Source: an uncultured Prevotellaceae bacterium
Lineage (GTDB): Bacteria > Bacteroidota > Bacteroidia > Bacteroidales > Bacteroidaceae
Direction of reading: 5' to 3'
DNA length: 47,619 nucleotides
NCBI GenBank assembly: GCA_946185285.1
Contig: CAMHIS010000012.1
Location: 1 to 47,619 of the forward strand
In this document: positions 8,392 through 16,836 of the stretch, piece by piece
Layout: each line of letters starts with the position of its first letter
How positions within the stretch are numbered: the stretch's first letter is position 1
Translations under genes and position numbers: made by a program
Notes under the pieces: model-generated
What the model was told of the DNA's origin: nothing
Databases searched by the model: none
Seen by the model: only the letters and a program-made list of their open reading frames with translations

Positions 8392-9146
8392 AATATCTCT
8401 ATTACGTCTATCAGCTATTGGTCGGCCTGCCCGTCCTCGTCGTCTCGACCATCATCACCGCCATAGAAGTGGGTATCGGATGTGCCATCGGCAACGGCCA
8501 CTTCTGGGGGTACTACCCCGGGCACTGGTGGGGACGCATCATCGTACACAGTCTGCTGCTGCCCGTAACCGTCGAGGGACGTGAGCACCTGGAGGAAGGA
8601 CAGTCCTACGTCTTCGTCGCCAACCACCAGGGGGCATTCGACATATTCCTCATCTACGGCTTCCTGAACCGTAACTTCAAGTGGATGATGAAACGCTCAC
8701 TCGGCAGCATACCCTTCGTCGGCTTCGCCTGCCGCCGGAGCCACCAGATATTCGTCGACAAGCGCGGACCGAAGAAAATCAAGGAGACCTACGACCGCGC
8801 CCGCGATATCCTGCAGCAGGGCTACTCCGTCACCGTATTCCCAGAGGGAGCACGTTCGTTCACAGGCCACATGGCGAAGTTCCGCAAGGGTGCCTTCGCA
8901 CTGGCCGACGAGCTGCAGCTGCCCGTCGTACCGCTGACCATCAACGGTTCGTTCGACGTACTGCCCCGCCAGCGCGGCTTCAACTTCATCAGCTGGCACC
9001 CGCTGCGCCTCACCATCCACCAGCCTATCTACCCCGTCGGCCAAGGACCGCAGAACGTCGACGCCACGCTCCGCCAGGCTTACGACAGCGTCATGTCGGC
9101 TCTCACGCCCGAATATCAGGGCTATGTGGAGAATCCTGACCAGTAA
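8388..9146 (+). CDS. plsC: 1-acyl-sn-glycerol-3-phosphate acyltransferase
   Basis: Transfers an acyl chain to lysophosphatidic acid to make phosphatidic acid. Block I is NHQGAFD (the HX4D catalytic motif), and FPEGARS is the substrate-binding block. One or two N-terminal membrane helices (YYVYQLLVGLPVLVVSTIIT) anchor it. The 252-residue length is typical. It is the last gene of the overlapping plus-strand run and ends 15 bp from the convergent glycosidase gene. Confidence 0.92.
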   Translation: MKYLYYVYQLLVGLPVLVVSTIITAIEVGIGCAIGNGHFWGYYPGHWWGRIIVHSLLLPVTVEGREHLEEGQSYVFVANHQGAFDIFLIYGFLNRNFKWMMKRSLGSIPFVGFACRRSHQIFVDKRGPKKIKETYDRARDILQQGYSVTVFPEGARSFTGHMAKFRKGAFALADELQLPVVPLTINGSFDVLPRQRGFNFISWHPLRLTIHQPIYPVGQGPQNVDATLRQAYDSVMSALTPEYQGYVENPDQ

Positions 9147-9160
9147 CGCAGACGGTGCCG

Positions 9161-12016
9161 CTATGAAGCCTCGCCAGTGGTCTGCTCAGAAGATGCGGGT
9201 AAAGATTTTGGATTTAGAATGTAAGCAATAAGGGCTGTCACATCTCTGATATTGACATAGCCGTCTTCATTGACGTCTGCTGCATCGAGGTTGAAGCCCT
9301 CAGGGGTATTGCCCAACAGATGGGTGACGAGGGCACGAACATCAGCACCATCAACCCGGCGGTCACCAGTCAGGTCATGGAGAACGGGCGGCAGCCCGAA
9401 GTAGATAAGGCGGAAGTTGTCGAAGATGGTCCAGTCGTTGGACGTGGTCTTATCCTTCCTGATGCCGATACGCAGTTCCTGTCCCTCTTCAAGCGTAAAC
9501 TCCATCGTATTTTTGTATAATCCTTGCAAGAAGAACATCGCTGCGTCATCCATACTGTCGGGGAACTTCCCACTAATACCATCAGTGTTTTTTCCCACGT
9601 CGAGCTTGCCGGCCTCAGTAAAGATAGATGGCAGAGCCAGCGTCTCGTCGTTGACATAAAGCACGGCATCTAGACTTTCAGAACCGCCATTGTGTTTTCC
9701 TGCCGCATCGACATAACCGCCATTTCGGTAGAAACCCTGAACCTCCAGTCGGTAGTTACCGGCGGGTGCTCCCTCAATGGTCTGATAGACATCGAACGCG
9801 CAGTTGAACTTCTCGGCACACTGGTTGCCCTTTGAGCCGTCGAAGTGTCCACCTACAGCCGGACTGCCCTGCCAATGGCTTCTGCGCGTATCGTTGTAGC
9901 GGGCGAAGTCGTTGTCGACGATGAGAAACGAAGCGTCCACGGGGTTCGTGGCAGTTGCCTTGCCGAGCAGTGCCATGCGGTCGTCGCGTGTCTGGAAAAT
10001 CCACTGGGCATTGGCGTCAGTGGCCGTGCTGCCAATAAGCGACGACGTGGAGCCGTCGTATGCCAAATTCTTGCCATTACAGGTCAGTAGATAGGCGCCG
10101 TCTCCAGTCTCAGTGAATGTCCACTCTCCTGCCGTCTGGTCCATCCAGGGTCCGTTGTCGAGCATGTTGAGATAGTGGTTATTGCCATTGACGAGTTGGG
10201 TGTCAATGGTGTACTTGCCATTGGCGGCTTGAGCCAGCACGTCGATGCCGCCACTCGGAGTAAGCGATGCGTGCGAACCCCAGGCGTTGCCCGTGCAGAG
10301 CCACTGCTTTGCACCTACATTATATAAATAATAGGAGCCGCCCGACACGGTGACAGCCGACGAGTAGTGGTCTTTGCCTTCATAGTCAACGGTGTGGATG
10401 CGATATTGACCTTCACCCATCGTGACGTCATTGGTATAGTACTGAGGACTTTCGTTCGACTCAAAAGTGTCTATAGTCTCCCAGGAGATGCCATCGCTGC
10501 TGTATTCCACGTCCATGCTCTGGGTCAATTCGCCATAGCTTTCATACCAACGCAGGCCGATTTTGCCGCCTGCCGTGACTTTAGTTAGGGTCGGCGCGCT
10601 TATCGTGGGAGCCTTCGGCACGTAGTTGGTGGCACCCGGCTTATAAGCCAGGCCGGGGTCCATCGCGGCATAGTATTCTCCGGCGAGAGTGAGCTTGCCA
10701 CCCTTGTAGACCTTCGAGATGTCTTGCTCGTTGTTCCAGTAGTAGTAGCGCTCCACGTAGTTCAGACCGTTCATATACTCGCAGATGCTCCTCACATTGT
10801 CTCTGTTCTGCGCCGCAGTTACGCCACTTACAAAGGCACCACTGCCTCCATTCCACGAGGCTCCCCACACGAACTCCGACACCCAGACAGGCCGTCCCAC
10901 GGCATTGTGCCAGTTGGGAATGTTGGTCTTGAAGTTGCTCAGGAGCCAGTAGCCGTGCAGGTCGATGATGTCGCAACGCCAGCCGCGGGCGTCGATGGAG
11001 TCGAAGAATTCCTTCAGGAAACCTGTCGCGTTCCAATAGTCACTGCCGTCCCACGACGAGGGCGAGCAGAGTCGCATGCCCGTAGCCATCAGGTCCTCCC
11101 AGTTGGCCAGAATCTCGTTCACGCTCTGCGCAACCCAGGGGTCGTCGGCGGTGTTCTTAGGCTCGTTGTTGGTTTTCATGTGTGGCGACCAGGTTGCACT
11201 GCCCAGTTCTCTGGGCTCAGGCCAGTTCTCCTTGATATGGTGGGGAATACTCTCTACGTCGGGAGCCATATTGTTTCCCTTGCCCCACGTGTAGGTGCTG
11301 GTGACGTTGAGTGCTGCGCAGATAGTAAAATCGTTGTCAGAGGTAGCCAAAGCCTTCTTGCTCGCGTCATACCACTTGAAGATGCGGTACGACGAAATCT
11401 TCTTGTCCATCACTGGGGGCAGCTCAGCCACCTCCAAGTCCCTGTCAGCGGCGATGAAACAGCGGCTGTAGCCGTAGCCACCAGGACGCAGCGAGAAGGT
11501 GACCATGTAGCCGCGCTTCAACTTGAAGCTGCGAATGCGGTTGTTCAACTTCTCGTTGGTCAGGGTGTTCATGAAGCCGTTCGAGTCCTCCAGTCCGAAG
11601 TCGTTGCACACGTTGCCGCCGAAGTCAGGCTCGGAATAGACGGTCAACGGCTTGAAGTCGTCGCCGTAAGGCAGGATAATGGTGCCCTGGCCGTACATCT
11701 TCACCTGACAGTTCGTACCGTCAACAGCCTTCTGACCGTTGATCTGCACGTGGTCATACAATAGGTTGATACCTGCCGATGGTTTTACTGCGGAAAGAAT
11801 GAGCACGGCGTGCTCGGTATTGACGAGGTTGACAATGCCTGACGAACCGAATGGTGTGGACGATGTGACAGTGTAATCGCAGTCGGCGGTAATGACGACG
11901 TTTGAATCTACTTGTTTCACGGTCTGCTTGGTGTTGGCGCCCATTACGCCGATACTTACGGATAGGAGCAGGGCCACGGTCAACAACTTGATGATTGTAG
12001 GAAACGAAAGTCTCAT
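9161..12016 (-). CDS. Secreted GH128-like glycoside hydrolase with C-terminal dockerin
   Basis: A 951-residue protein with a signal peptide (residues 1-26). About 200 residues of beta-rich domain come first. Then follows a (beta/alpha)8-like region with KTNNEP (Glu285, candidate acid/base), IDLHGYW and VWVSEFVWG (Glu381, candidate nucleophile), the layout of the 'glycosyl hydrolase catalytic core'/GH128 beta-glucanases. After it come a fibronectin-like segment, a lectin-like region and a beta-sandwich, probably carbohydrate binding. The last ~60 residues form a type I dockerin with two Ca-binding loops (DLTGDRRVDGADV and DVNEDGYVNIRDV). No cohesin is seen in the window, so the docking partner is unknown. 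The catalytic assignment is from motifs and is moderately sure. Confidence 0.78.
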   Translation of the reverse strand: MRLSFPTIIKLLTVALLLSVSIGVMGANTKQTVKQVDSNVVITADCDYTVTSSTPFGSSGIVNLVNTEHAVLILSAVKPSAGINLLYDHVQINGQKAVDGTNCQVKMYGQGTIILPYGDDFKPLTVYSEPDFGGNVCNDFGLEDSNGFMNTLTNEKLNNRIRSFKLKRGYMVTFSLRPGGYGYSRCFIAADRDLEVAELPPVMDKKISSYRIFKWYDASKKALATSDNDFTICAALNVTSTYTWGKGNNMAPDVESIPHHIKENWPEPRELGSATWSPHMKTNNEPKNTADDPWVAQSVNEILANWEDLMATGMRLCSPSSWDGSDYWNATGFLKEFFDSIDARGWRCDIIDLHGYWLLSNFKTNIPNWHNAVGRPVWVSEFVWGASWNGGSGAFVSGVTAAQNRDNVRSICEYMNGLNYVERYYYWNNEQDISKVYKGGKLTLAGEYYAAMDPGLAYKPGATNYVPKAPTISAPTLTKVTAGGKIGLRWYESYGELTQSMDVEYSSDGISWETIDTFESNESPQYYTNDVTMGEGQYRIHTVDYEGKDHYSSAVTVSGGSYYLYNVGAKQWLCTGNAWGSHASLTPSGGIDVLAQAANGKYTIDTQLVNGNNHYLNMLDNGPWMDQTAGEWTFTETGDGAYLLTCNGKNLAYDGSTSSLIGSTATDANAQWIFQTRDDRMALLGKATATNPVDASFLIVDNDFARYNDTRRSHWQGSPAVGGHFDGSKGNQCAEKFNCAFDVYQTIEGAPAGNYRLEVQGFYRNGGYVDAAGKHNGGSESLDAVLYVNDETLALPSIFTEAGKLDVGKNTDGISGKFPDSMDDAAMFFLQGLYKNTMEFTLEEGQELRIGIRKDKTTSNDWTIFDNFRLIYFGLPPVLHDLTGDRRVDGADVRALVTHLLGNTPEGFNLDAADVNEDGYVNIRDVTALIAYILNPKSLPASSEQTTGEAS

Positions 12017-12046
12017 ATTTTAATACGCATTTGTTTTAGGATGGGG

Positions 12047-12054
12047 CAAAGGTA
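12047..12054 (-). promoter_or_regulatory. -7 box TACCTTTG of the glycosidase gene
   Basis: Plus-strand CAAAGGTA, 30 bases upstream of the glycosidase ATG at 12016. It is divergent from the nrnA -7 box at 12099-12106. Confidence 0.6.
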
Positions 12055-12098
12055 CGAAAAAATATGGAATAAAAATCAGCTTTTCCTCTTTTTTTTCG

Positions 12099-12106
12099 TA
12101 CCTTTG
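12099..12106 (+). promoter_or_regulatory. -7 box TACCTTTG of nrnA
   Basis: Only eight bases separate the box from the ATG at 12115, so the transcript would have almost no leader. There is no room for a ribosome-binding site after the predicted start of transcription. Confidence 0.6.
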
Positions 12107-12114
12107 CGCCCGCT

Positions 12115-13146
12115 ATGCTGAAAGATATACTCACCGAGGAGCAGTTGGACCTGCTGAAAGGGCTGATTACAGACGCCCAGAACATCATCATTACCTGTCA
12201 TCAGAATGCCGACGGAGACGCCATTGGCTCCAGCTTAGGTTGGGCCGAGTACCTGAAGGCACAGGGCAAGGAGCCTACCATCATCGTGCCCGACCAATAC
12301 CCAGACTACCTGCACTGGCTGCCCAACAGCGAGAAAATCGTGCGCTACGACAAGCATAAGGGACAGGCCGACCTGCTGTTCAGAATTGCAGACCTCGTCT
12401 TCTGCCTCGACTTCAATACGCCGGCACGCGTTGACGAAATGCAGCCAGCTCTTTGCGGTTCACCAGCAAAGAAAGTGCTCATTGACCATCACCTGGGCCC
12501 TGAGGTGTCAGCCGTGCTCACCATCAGCCATCCAGAGATGTCGTCAACCTCGGAACTTGTCTTCCGCCTGGTATGGCAGCTCGGAGGCTTCGAGCAGATG
12601 AAAAAACACTTCGCCACGCCCGTCTACTGCGGCATGATGACCGATACGGGTGGCTTTACTTACAATTCCAGCGACCCCGCTATCTACTATATTATCTCAC
12701 AACTGCTTACCAAAGGCATCAACAAAGACCGCATCTACCGCAACGTCTACCATAACTTCTCAGAGGACCGGCTCCGGCTGACCGGCTTCGTCATGCTGGA
12801 ACGCTTGGTCGTCATGGGCGAACTACACGCTTCTTACTACGCACTGCGCCGTGAAGACCTCAAGCGTTTTCACTTCGTGAAGGGCGATGCCGAGGGACTG
12901 GTCAATATGCCGCTACAGATAAAAGGGCACAAACTGAGTATCTCACTGCGTGAGGACACAGACAAGCCCGACCTCGTATGGGTGTCGCTACGCTCTGTTG
13001 ATGACTTCCCCTGCAACAAAATGGCAGCAGAATTCTTCAACGGCGGCGGGCACCTGAACGCCTCGGGCGGTCGGCTGTACTGCTCCATCGACGAGGCCAT
13101 AGAAGTCGCCCGAAAAGCCATCAACGCCTACAAAGAACTGCTGTAA
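12115..13146 (+). CDS. nrnA: DHH-family bifunctional oligoribonuclease/PAP phosphatase
   Basis: NrnA/RecJ-type phosphoesterase that degrades nanoRNAs and pAp. The N-terminal DHH domain has HQNADGDAIGSSLG (metal ligands), VFCLDFNTPAR and VLIDHHLGPE (the DHH motif), then TDTGGFTYN. The C-terminal DHHA1 domain ends with FNGGGHLNASGGRL, the substrate-binding GGGH signature. The length of 343 residues is typical. Its start sits 8 nt after a -7 box. Confidence 0.93.
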   Translation: MLKDILTEEQLDLLKGLITDAQNIIITCHQNADGDAIGSSLGWAEYLKAQGKEPTIIVPDQYPDYLHWLPNSEKIVRYDKHKGQADLLFRIADLVFCLDFNTPARVDEMQPALCGSPAKKVLIDHHLGPEVSAVLTISHPEMSSTSELVFRLVWQLGGFEQMKKHFATPVYCGMMTDTGGFTYNSSDPAIYYIISQLLTKGINKDRIYRNVYHNFSEDRLRLTGFVMLERLVVMGELHASYYALRREDLKRFHFVKGDAEGLVNMPLQIKGHKLSISLREDTDKPDLVWVSLRSVDDFPCNKMAAEFFNGGGHLNASGGRLYCSIDEAIEVARKAINAYKELL

Positions 13147-13149
13147 GAA

Positions 13150-13653
13150 CTACTTCTTGGCAGGTACAAAACTCTCCCAAGTCTGGTCATCATAAAAGAC
13201 ACGAATCTCGGTGACACGACGTGCAGGTTTGTCAAAGATTTTGATTTCATCACGAACAAGATTCGAGCGTGTAGTTTTTACACTATTGGAATTCTGAACG
13301 GTCGGATTCGTCAAATCTGAGGCCAAAGTAGGGGCTTCAGAAAAATCCAACATGGTTTCTTGATTTTTCGGCAACGGCTCAGCGTGGGCATCAGCAGCAG
13401 TGTTTCTGTCGAGATACATCGAGCCAGAGCCAAACATAAGCCAGTCGGTACTAATGTCAGGAATTTTCTTTTTGATAGCCTCAACTATATTGAGGGTAGG
13501 TTTAGTACGTCCATTGAAGATACTGCTCAGTGATGCGGGCGACATTTCAATGAACTGTGCAAAGACTTGCTGGGTCATGTGCTGTGACTCCATTATCTGA
13601 CGAATTCGGTCCTTCATACTGCTTAAGTAGGGTTTAGGGGCATTTCTGTCCAT
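13150..13653 (-). CDS. XRE-family helix-turn-helix regulator
   Basis: The N-terminal DNA-binding domain (about residues 13-75) has the HTH run MTQQVFAQFIEMSPASLSSIFNGRTKPT and the WLMFGSGSMY end often seen in Bacteroidota XRE proteins. The rest is linker plus a C-terminal strand/helix segment (RRVTEIRVFYDDQTWESF) of unknown role. It ends 3 bp from the convergent nrnA stop. The start could also be the ATG at 13617; 13653 gives a 12-nt leader from the promoter. Confidence 0.82.
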   Translation of the reverse strand: MDRNAPKPYLSSMKDRIRQIMESQHMTQQVFAQFIEMSPASLSSIFNGRTKPTLNIVEAIKKKIPDISTDWLMFGSGSMYLDRNTAADAHAEPLPKNQETMLDFSEAPTLASDLTNPTVQNSNSVKTTRSNLVRDEIKIFDKPARRVTEIRVFYDDQTWESFVPAKK

Positions 13654-13668
13654 TTTTGTTTCAGTTTA

Positions 13669-13676
13669 CAAAGGTA
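13669..13676 (-). promoter_or_regulatory. -7 box TACCTTTG of the XRE gene
   Basis: Plus-strand CAAAGGTA lies 16 bases upstream of the ATG at 13653. The gene's own product may act here, but I see no clear operator. Confidence 0.55.
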
Positions 13677-14330
13677 AAACAAAAAAATGAAACCTGCAAC
13701 ATTTGTAACGGAAATTTTTGATTGTGAAATATAAATTTATTGTTTCACATTTTAAAACCATAAAGCGCGAGCAAAGGGAAATTCAGATATTAAAACATAA
13801 ACGCAAATTTACATCAACAAACATTACAAAGGGATATTTTAAAGAAATAGCAAAAATAACTGGTTATAAATATGGTATTTATATATTGAAAGCTGAAAAT
13901 ATGGACAATATACAGTTTTAGATACGTTAATCCATATAGCATTTTCTCTTTACTTTACCTGTTAATCATAAATATCAGAGTTTCAGCATTATATATGCAC
14001 AAATAACGCTATGCATAAAGATTGGTTCGGGTATGTAAAGCCAATAATTTGGATTTTACTTTTCCAACTTCAAATCTTAATATTTTGGTTTTAATCTGTA
14101 AATTTGCAGCTAAATTGCAAAATCGCTTTAAACTTACAAACCAATTTGTCTTTTGAAATTCACAAACGAAAATACTAAATAATGTGAATGATAAATCTCG
14201 ACAAGACGAAAATCGAAAATTTCTGCGATACTCGCAAATTCTGAACGAGCGGTCGTGAAGGGCAAAAATACGCAAGTTTTAAACGGTCAGGAATCTTTCG
14301 AACCCCTAGTGTGCATAGGCATTTGGACAG
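13677..14330 (+). other. AT-rich stretch without a convincing gene
   Basis: About 650 bp of markedly lower G+C than its neighbours. Two short frames are open (13718-13921 plus, 14009-14275 minus), but neither has a promoter box, domain or signal, and both have compositions expected from AT-rich DNA. I left them uncalled. Confidence 0.5.
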
Positions 14331-14359
14331 AAAAAAAGCATCCGCTGAGGATGCCTTTT
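14331..14359. terminator. Bidirectional terminator hairpin
   Basis: Seven A's, stem GCATCC, loop GCTGA, stem GGATGC, then CTTTT. It lies 22 bp beyond the stop of the minus-strand holA gene, where the A-run reads as a U-tract, so it most likely ends the holA transcript. Confidence 0.75.
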
Positions 14360-14381
14360 AGGGTTGTTCCAGAATTGGAAA

Positions 14382-15410
14382 TCAGTGGAAAATGTAAAAA
14401 ATCAGTTCTTTCATCAGTTCGCCAGGGGGCGTATTTGGGTTGTCAAGGCCCTTACTTTTGGCGTCAATTTCTCTAATTTTGGAAATTATCTGCATCACTT
14501 TCATCGCGCTGTAGTTTCTCATTCCTGTCATATAATCCTTCGCCGCCCACGGAGATCGTAATTCCAGCCATTCTGCAACGCCCTCCTGACTCTGTCTTTT
14601 TGGCGCATAAAAGGCAATCATCAGATTCTGGAAGTAATTAAAGAGCATTGGGAGAAATGAGTAGAGCGAGCCGGCTTTCGGATTGTTGTCAAAATATTTG
14701 ATTATCTGATTTGCCTTGAAAATGTTGCGGTTGACGATGGCGTCACGCAGCTCGAAAGCGTTGAAATCCTTGCTCACGCCAATCTGGTCTTCAACCACCT
14801 GAGGGGTCACTCTCCTATCCTCTTTGGGCAACGAGATGATGACCTTGTCGAGCTCGCTCGTCAGTCGGCTCAGGTCGGCACCGATGCTGTCGGCAATGAG
14901 CTGGGTCGACTTCGGGTCGATGCTCACCTCGCGCTGCTTGAGGTAGCTCTCGATGAAGGGCGGCAGGTCGCGGTCGCGCAGCTTCTTGCTCTCGAACAGT
15001 ATGCCTGCCTCGCGGATGGTCTTGACATACTCGCGCTTGCGTCCGTCGATGGTGCCGTTCTTGTGGCACATCACGAGGACGGTCTGCGGCGAGGGCTTCT
15101 TGAAGTACTTCTCCAGCTGGTCGGTCTGCTTCAGGTTCTGCGCCTCCTTGACGATGACCACCTGGCGCTCGGCCATCATGGGGTAGCGGCGGGCGGTGTC
15201 GGCCACCTGGGCGGCGGTGACGTCTGAGCCGAACATGATGGTCTGGTTGAAGTCGCGCTCCTCGGGCTGTAGGGCGTGCTCGGCAATGTAGTCGCAAATC
15301 TTGTCGATATAATAGGCCTCGTCGCCCATCAGATAGTAGACGGGGGCGTATTTACCGGCCTTCAGGTCGGCCATGATGCCGTCGTAGGTGGCATTTTTTG
15401 CTTCTGCCAT
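14382..15410 (-). CDS. holA: DNA polymerase III subunit delta
   Basis: Clamp-loader delta subunit. The N-terminus has YYLMGDEAYYIDKICDYI, the degenerate nucleotide-binding fold typical of delta. The middle has QNLKQTDQLEKYFKKPSPQTVLV, and SIGADLSRLTSELDKVIISLP precedes the collar domain. The length of 342 residues fits. It has its own promoter, overlapping head-to-head with that of the plus-strand neighbour. Confidence 0.92.
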   Translation of the reverse strand: MAEAKNATYDGIMADLKAGKYAPVYYLMGDEAYYIDKICDYIAEHALQPEERDFNQTIMFGSDVTAAQVADTARRYPMMAERQVVIVKEAQNLKQTDQLEKYFKKPSPQTVLVMCHKNGTIDGRKREYVKTIREAGILFESKKLRDRDLPPFIESYLKQREVSIDPKSTQLIADSIGADLSRLTSELDKVIISLPKEDRRVTPQVVEDQIGVSKDFNAFELRDAIVNRNIFKANQIIKYFDNNPKAGSLYSFLPMLFNYFQNLMIAFYAPKRQSQEGVAEWLELRSPWAAKDYMTGMRNYSAMKVMQIISKIREIDAKSKGLDNPNTPPGELMKELIFYIFH

Positions 15411-15428
15411 ACGGTTATTTCGTTTTTA

Positions 15429-15458
15429 TTTTGTAATTTTGCCTGCAAAATTACAAAA
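15429..15458. promoter_or_regulatory. Overlapping divergent promoters in a 14-bp inverted repeat
   Basis: TTTTGTAATTTTGC-CT-GCAAAATTACAAAA is a perfect inverted repeat. Each arm holds a TAATTTTG -7 box, at 15434-15441 for the plus-strand gene and 15446-15453 (minus) for holA. Predicted start sites lie inside the opposite box, so the two promoters should exclude each other, or be bound by one dimeric regulator. Confidence 0.65.
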
Positions 15459-15917
15459 ATGATTCGATTAAACCTACCCGAATACGAAATAAATGTTGCC
15501 GAAAAGGACGGAAAACAGCAGATTTTCGACTTTCTGCGCCGTAAGTTCGTTGCACTGACGCCCGAGGAGTGGGTACGCCAGAACTTCACGCACTTCCTCG
15601 TCGAGCACAAGGGCTACCCGAAGGCTCTGCTCGCCAACGAGATACAACTCAGCATCGGCGACAAGCGGCTGCGCTGCGACACCTTATTATATAATAAGGA
15701 GATGCAGCCGCTGATGATTATCGAATACAAGGCCCCACACATACAAATACAGCAGAAGACGTTCGACCAGATAGTGGCCTACAATCTTCTGCTGCATGCA
15801 GATTATCTCGTGGTCAGCAACGGTCTGCAGCACTACTGCTGCCAGATGGAGTATGAGCAGCACTCATACCGTTTCCTGACCGAAATTCCTGACTATCAGC
15901 TAATAGCCAACAGCTAA
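15459..15917 (+). CDS. HsdR N-terminal-like (type I restriction R protein N-domain) nuclease-fold protein
   Basis: A 152-residue single-domain protein of the HSDR_N_2 type. The PD-(D/E)XK-like core shows a conserved acidic residue in LRCDTLLYN and the MIIEYKAP motif (ExK) near residue 85, followed by QIVAYNLLLHADYLVVSNG. It stands alone beside holA, with no helicase or methylase genes, and such proteins are widespread in Bacteroidota. The start at 15459 is the ATG directly after the divergent promoter. Confidence 0.82.
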   Translation: MIRLNLPEYEINVAEKDGKQQIFDFLRRKFVALTPEEWVRQNFTHFLVEHKGYPKALLANEIQLSIGDKRLRCDTLLYNKEMQPLMIIEYKAPHIQIQQKTFDQIVAYNLLLHADYLVVSNGLQHYCCQMEYEQHSYRFLTEIPDYQLIANS

Positions 15918-15932
15918 CACCCAGCTCCTGGG

Positions 15933-16787
15933 CTACTCCATATCGTTGGCATCAGCGGCCTTCTTCGACGAGGCTGTCGATGTCTTGCGGATGGCACGCT
16001 TGCGCGTCTTCTTCTCGCCTGTAACCGGCTTGTCAATCTTCACGCCAGCCAGTTCCGGGTCAATCATAATACGGCCGCAATACTCGCAGACGATGATTTT
16101 CTTGTGCATCTTGATGTCGAGCTGGCGCTGAGGCGGAATCTTGTTGAAACAGCCGCCACACGCGTCGCGCTGCACGTAGACGATACCGAGGCCGTTGCGG
16201 GCGTTCTTGCGGATACGCTTGAAGGAGGTCAGCAGACGCGGCTCAATCTTTGTCTCATAGTCCTTCACCTTCTCCTTCAGTTTCTCCTCTTCGGCGCGCG
16301 TTTCCTCCATGATTTCGTCCAGCTCACTCTTCTTCACCTCGAGGTCGCCCTGTCGCTCATCTATCAGCGCCTTGTTTTCACCCAGCTCCACCTTCTTCTC
16401 AGCAATGCGGGCCTGAGCTTCGCGGATTTTCTTGTTGCAAAGCTCTATCTCCAGCGACTGGAATTCGATTTCCTTCGATAGCGTGTCGTACTCACGGTTG
16501 TTCTTCACCTCGTCGAGCTGAGCCTTGTAGCGTGCCACGCTGGCCTCTGCGTCGGCTATTTCGCCACGCTTCTGGGTCACAGCACGCTCAAAGTCATCGA
16601 TGTCTGTCTGAATACGCTGGATACGCGTGTTCAGACCCTCAATCTCGTCTTCCAGATCATTCACTTCCTGAGGAAGCTCACCTCTCAGTGTGCGCTTCTC
16701 GTCAATGGCCGACAGGGCCGTCTGCAACTGGTAGAGCGTCTTCAGCTTCTCCTCTACCGATAAGTCTGTAGGGTCTTTCTTTGCCAT
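15933..16787 (-). CDS. Coiled-coil protein with C4 zinc ribbon
   Basis: Residues ~5-185 form a long coiled coil (EKLKTLYQLQTALSAIDEKR, then repeated KxxELxE heptads). A C-terminal zinc ribbon follows with CGGCFNKI and CEYCGRIM, plus a basic tail with KKTRKRAIRK. This is the layout of the DUF164/zf-RING_7 (CT398-like) family, whose function is not settled. It lies 45 bp after the Nif3-like gene on the same strand and is probably co-transcribed, a common pairing in Bacteroidales. Confidence 0.87.
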   Translation of the reverse strand: MAKKDPTDLSVEEKLKTLYQLQTALSAIDEKRTLRGELPQEVNDLEDEIEGLNTRIQRIQTDIDDFERAVTQKRGEIADAEASVARYKAQLDEVKNNREYDTLSKEIEFQSLEIELCNKKIREAQARIAEKKVELGENKALIDERQGDLEVKKSELDEIMEETRAEEEKLKEKVKDYETKIEPRLLTSFKRIRKNARNGLGIVYVQRDACGGCFNKIPPQRQLDIKMHKKIIVCEYCGRIMIDPELAGVKIDKPVTGEKKTRKRAIRKTSTASSKKAADANDME

Positions 16788-16804
16788 AATTCTTTTACTT
16801 TTAT

Positions 16805-16836
16805 GTCGTTATTACGTTATATCGTTATCGCGTTAC
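16805..16836 (-). repeat. Octamer tandem array, 4x ATAACGNN
   Basis: On the minus strand it reads GTAACGCG-ATAACGAT-ATAACGTA-ATAACGAC. It starts at the Nif3 stop codon and fills the gap before the zinc-ribbon gene. Confidence 0.8.

Noticed and set aside
10724..11764. Plus-strand frame of 346 codons inside the glycosidase gene
   Set aside because: Shadow of a strongly biased coding sequence; no start signals.
13718..13921. 67-codon plus-strand frame (Lys/Ile-rich)
   Set aside because: Composition follows the AT-rich background and no promoter box is present.
14009..14275. 88-codon minus-strand frame in AT-rich intergenic DNA
   Set aside because: No -7 box, no family and no codon bias; likely chance.
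14300..14330. TTCGAA-containing segment considered as a tRNA T-arm
   Set aside because: The flanking arms do not pair and no acceptor, D or anticodon stem can be drawn.
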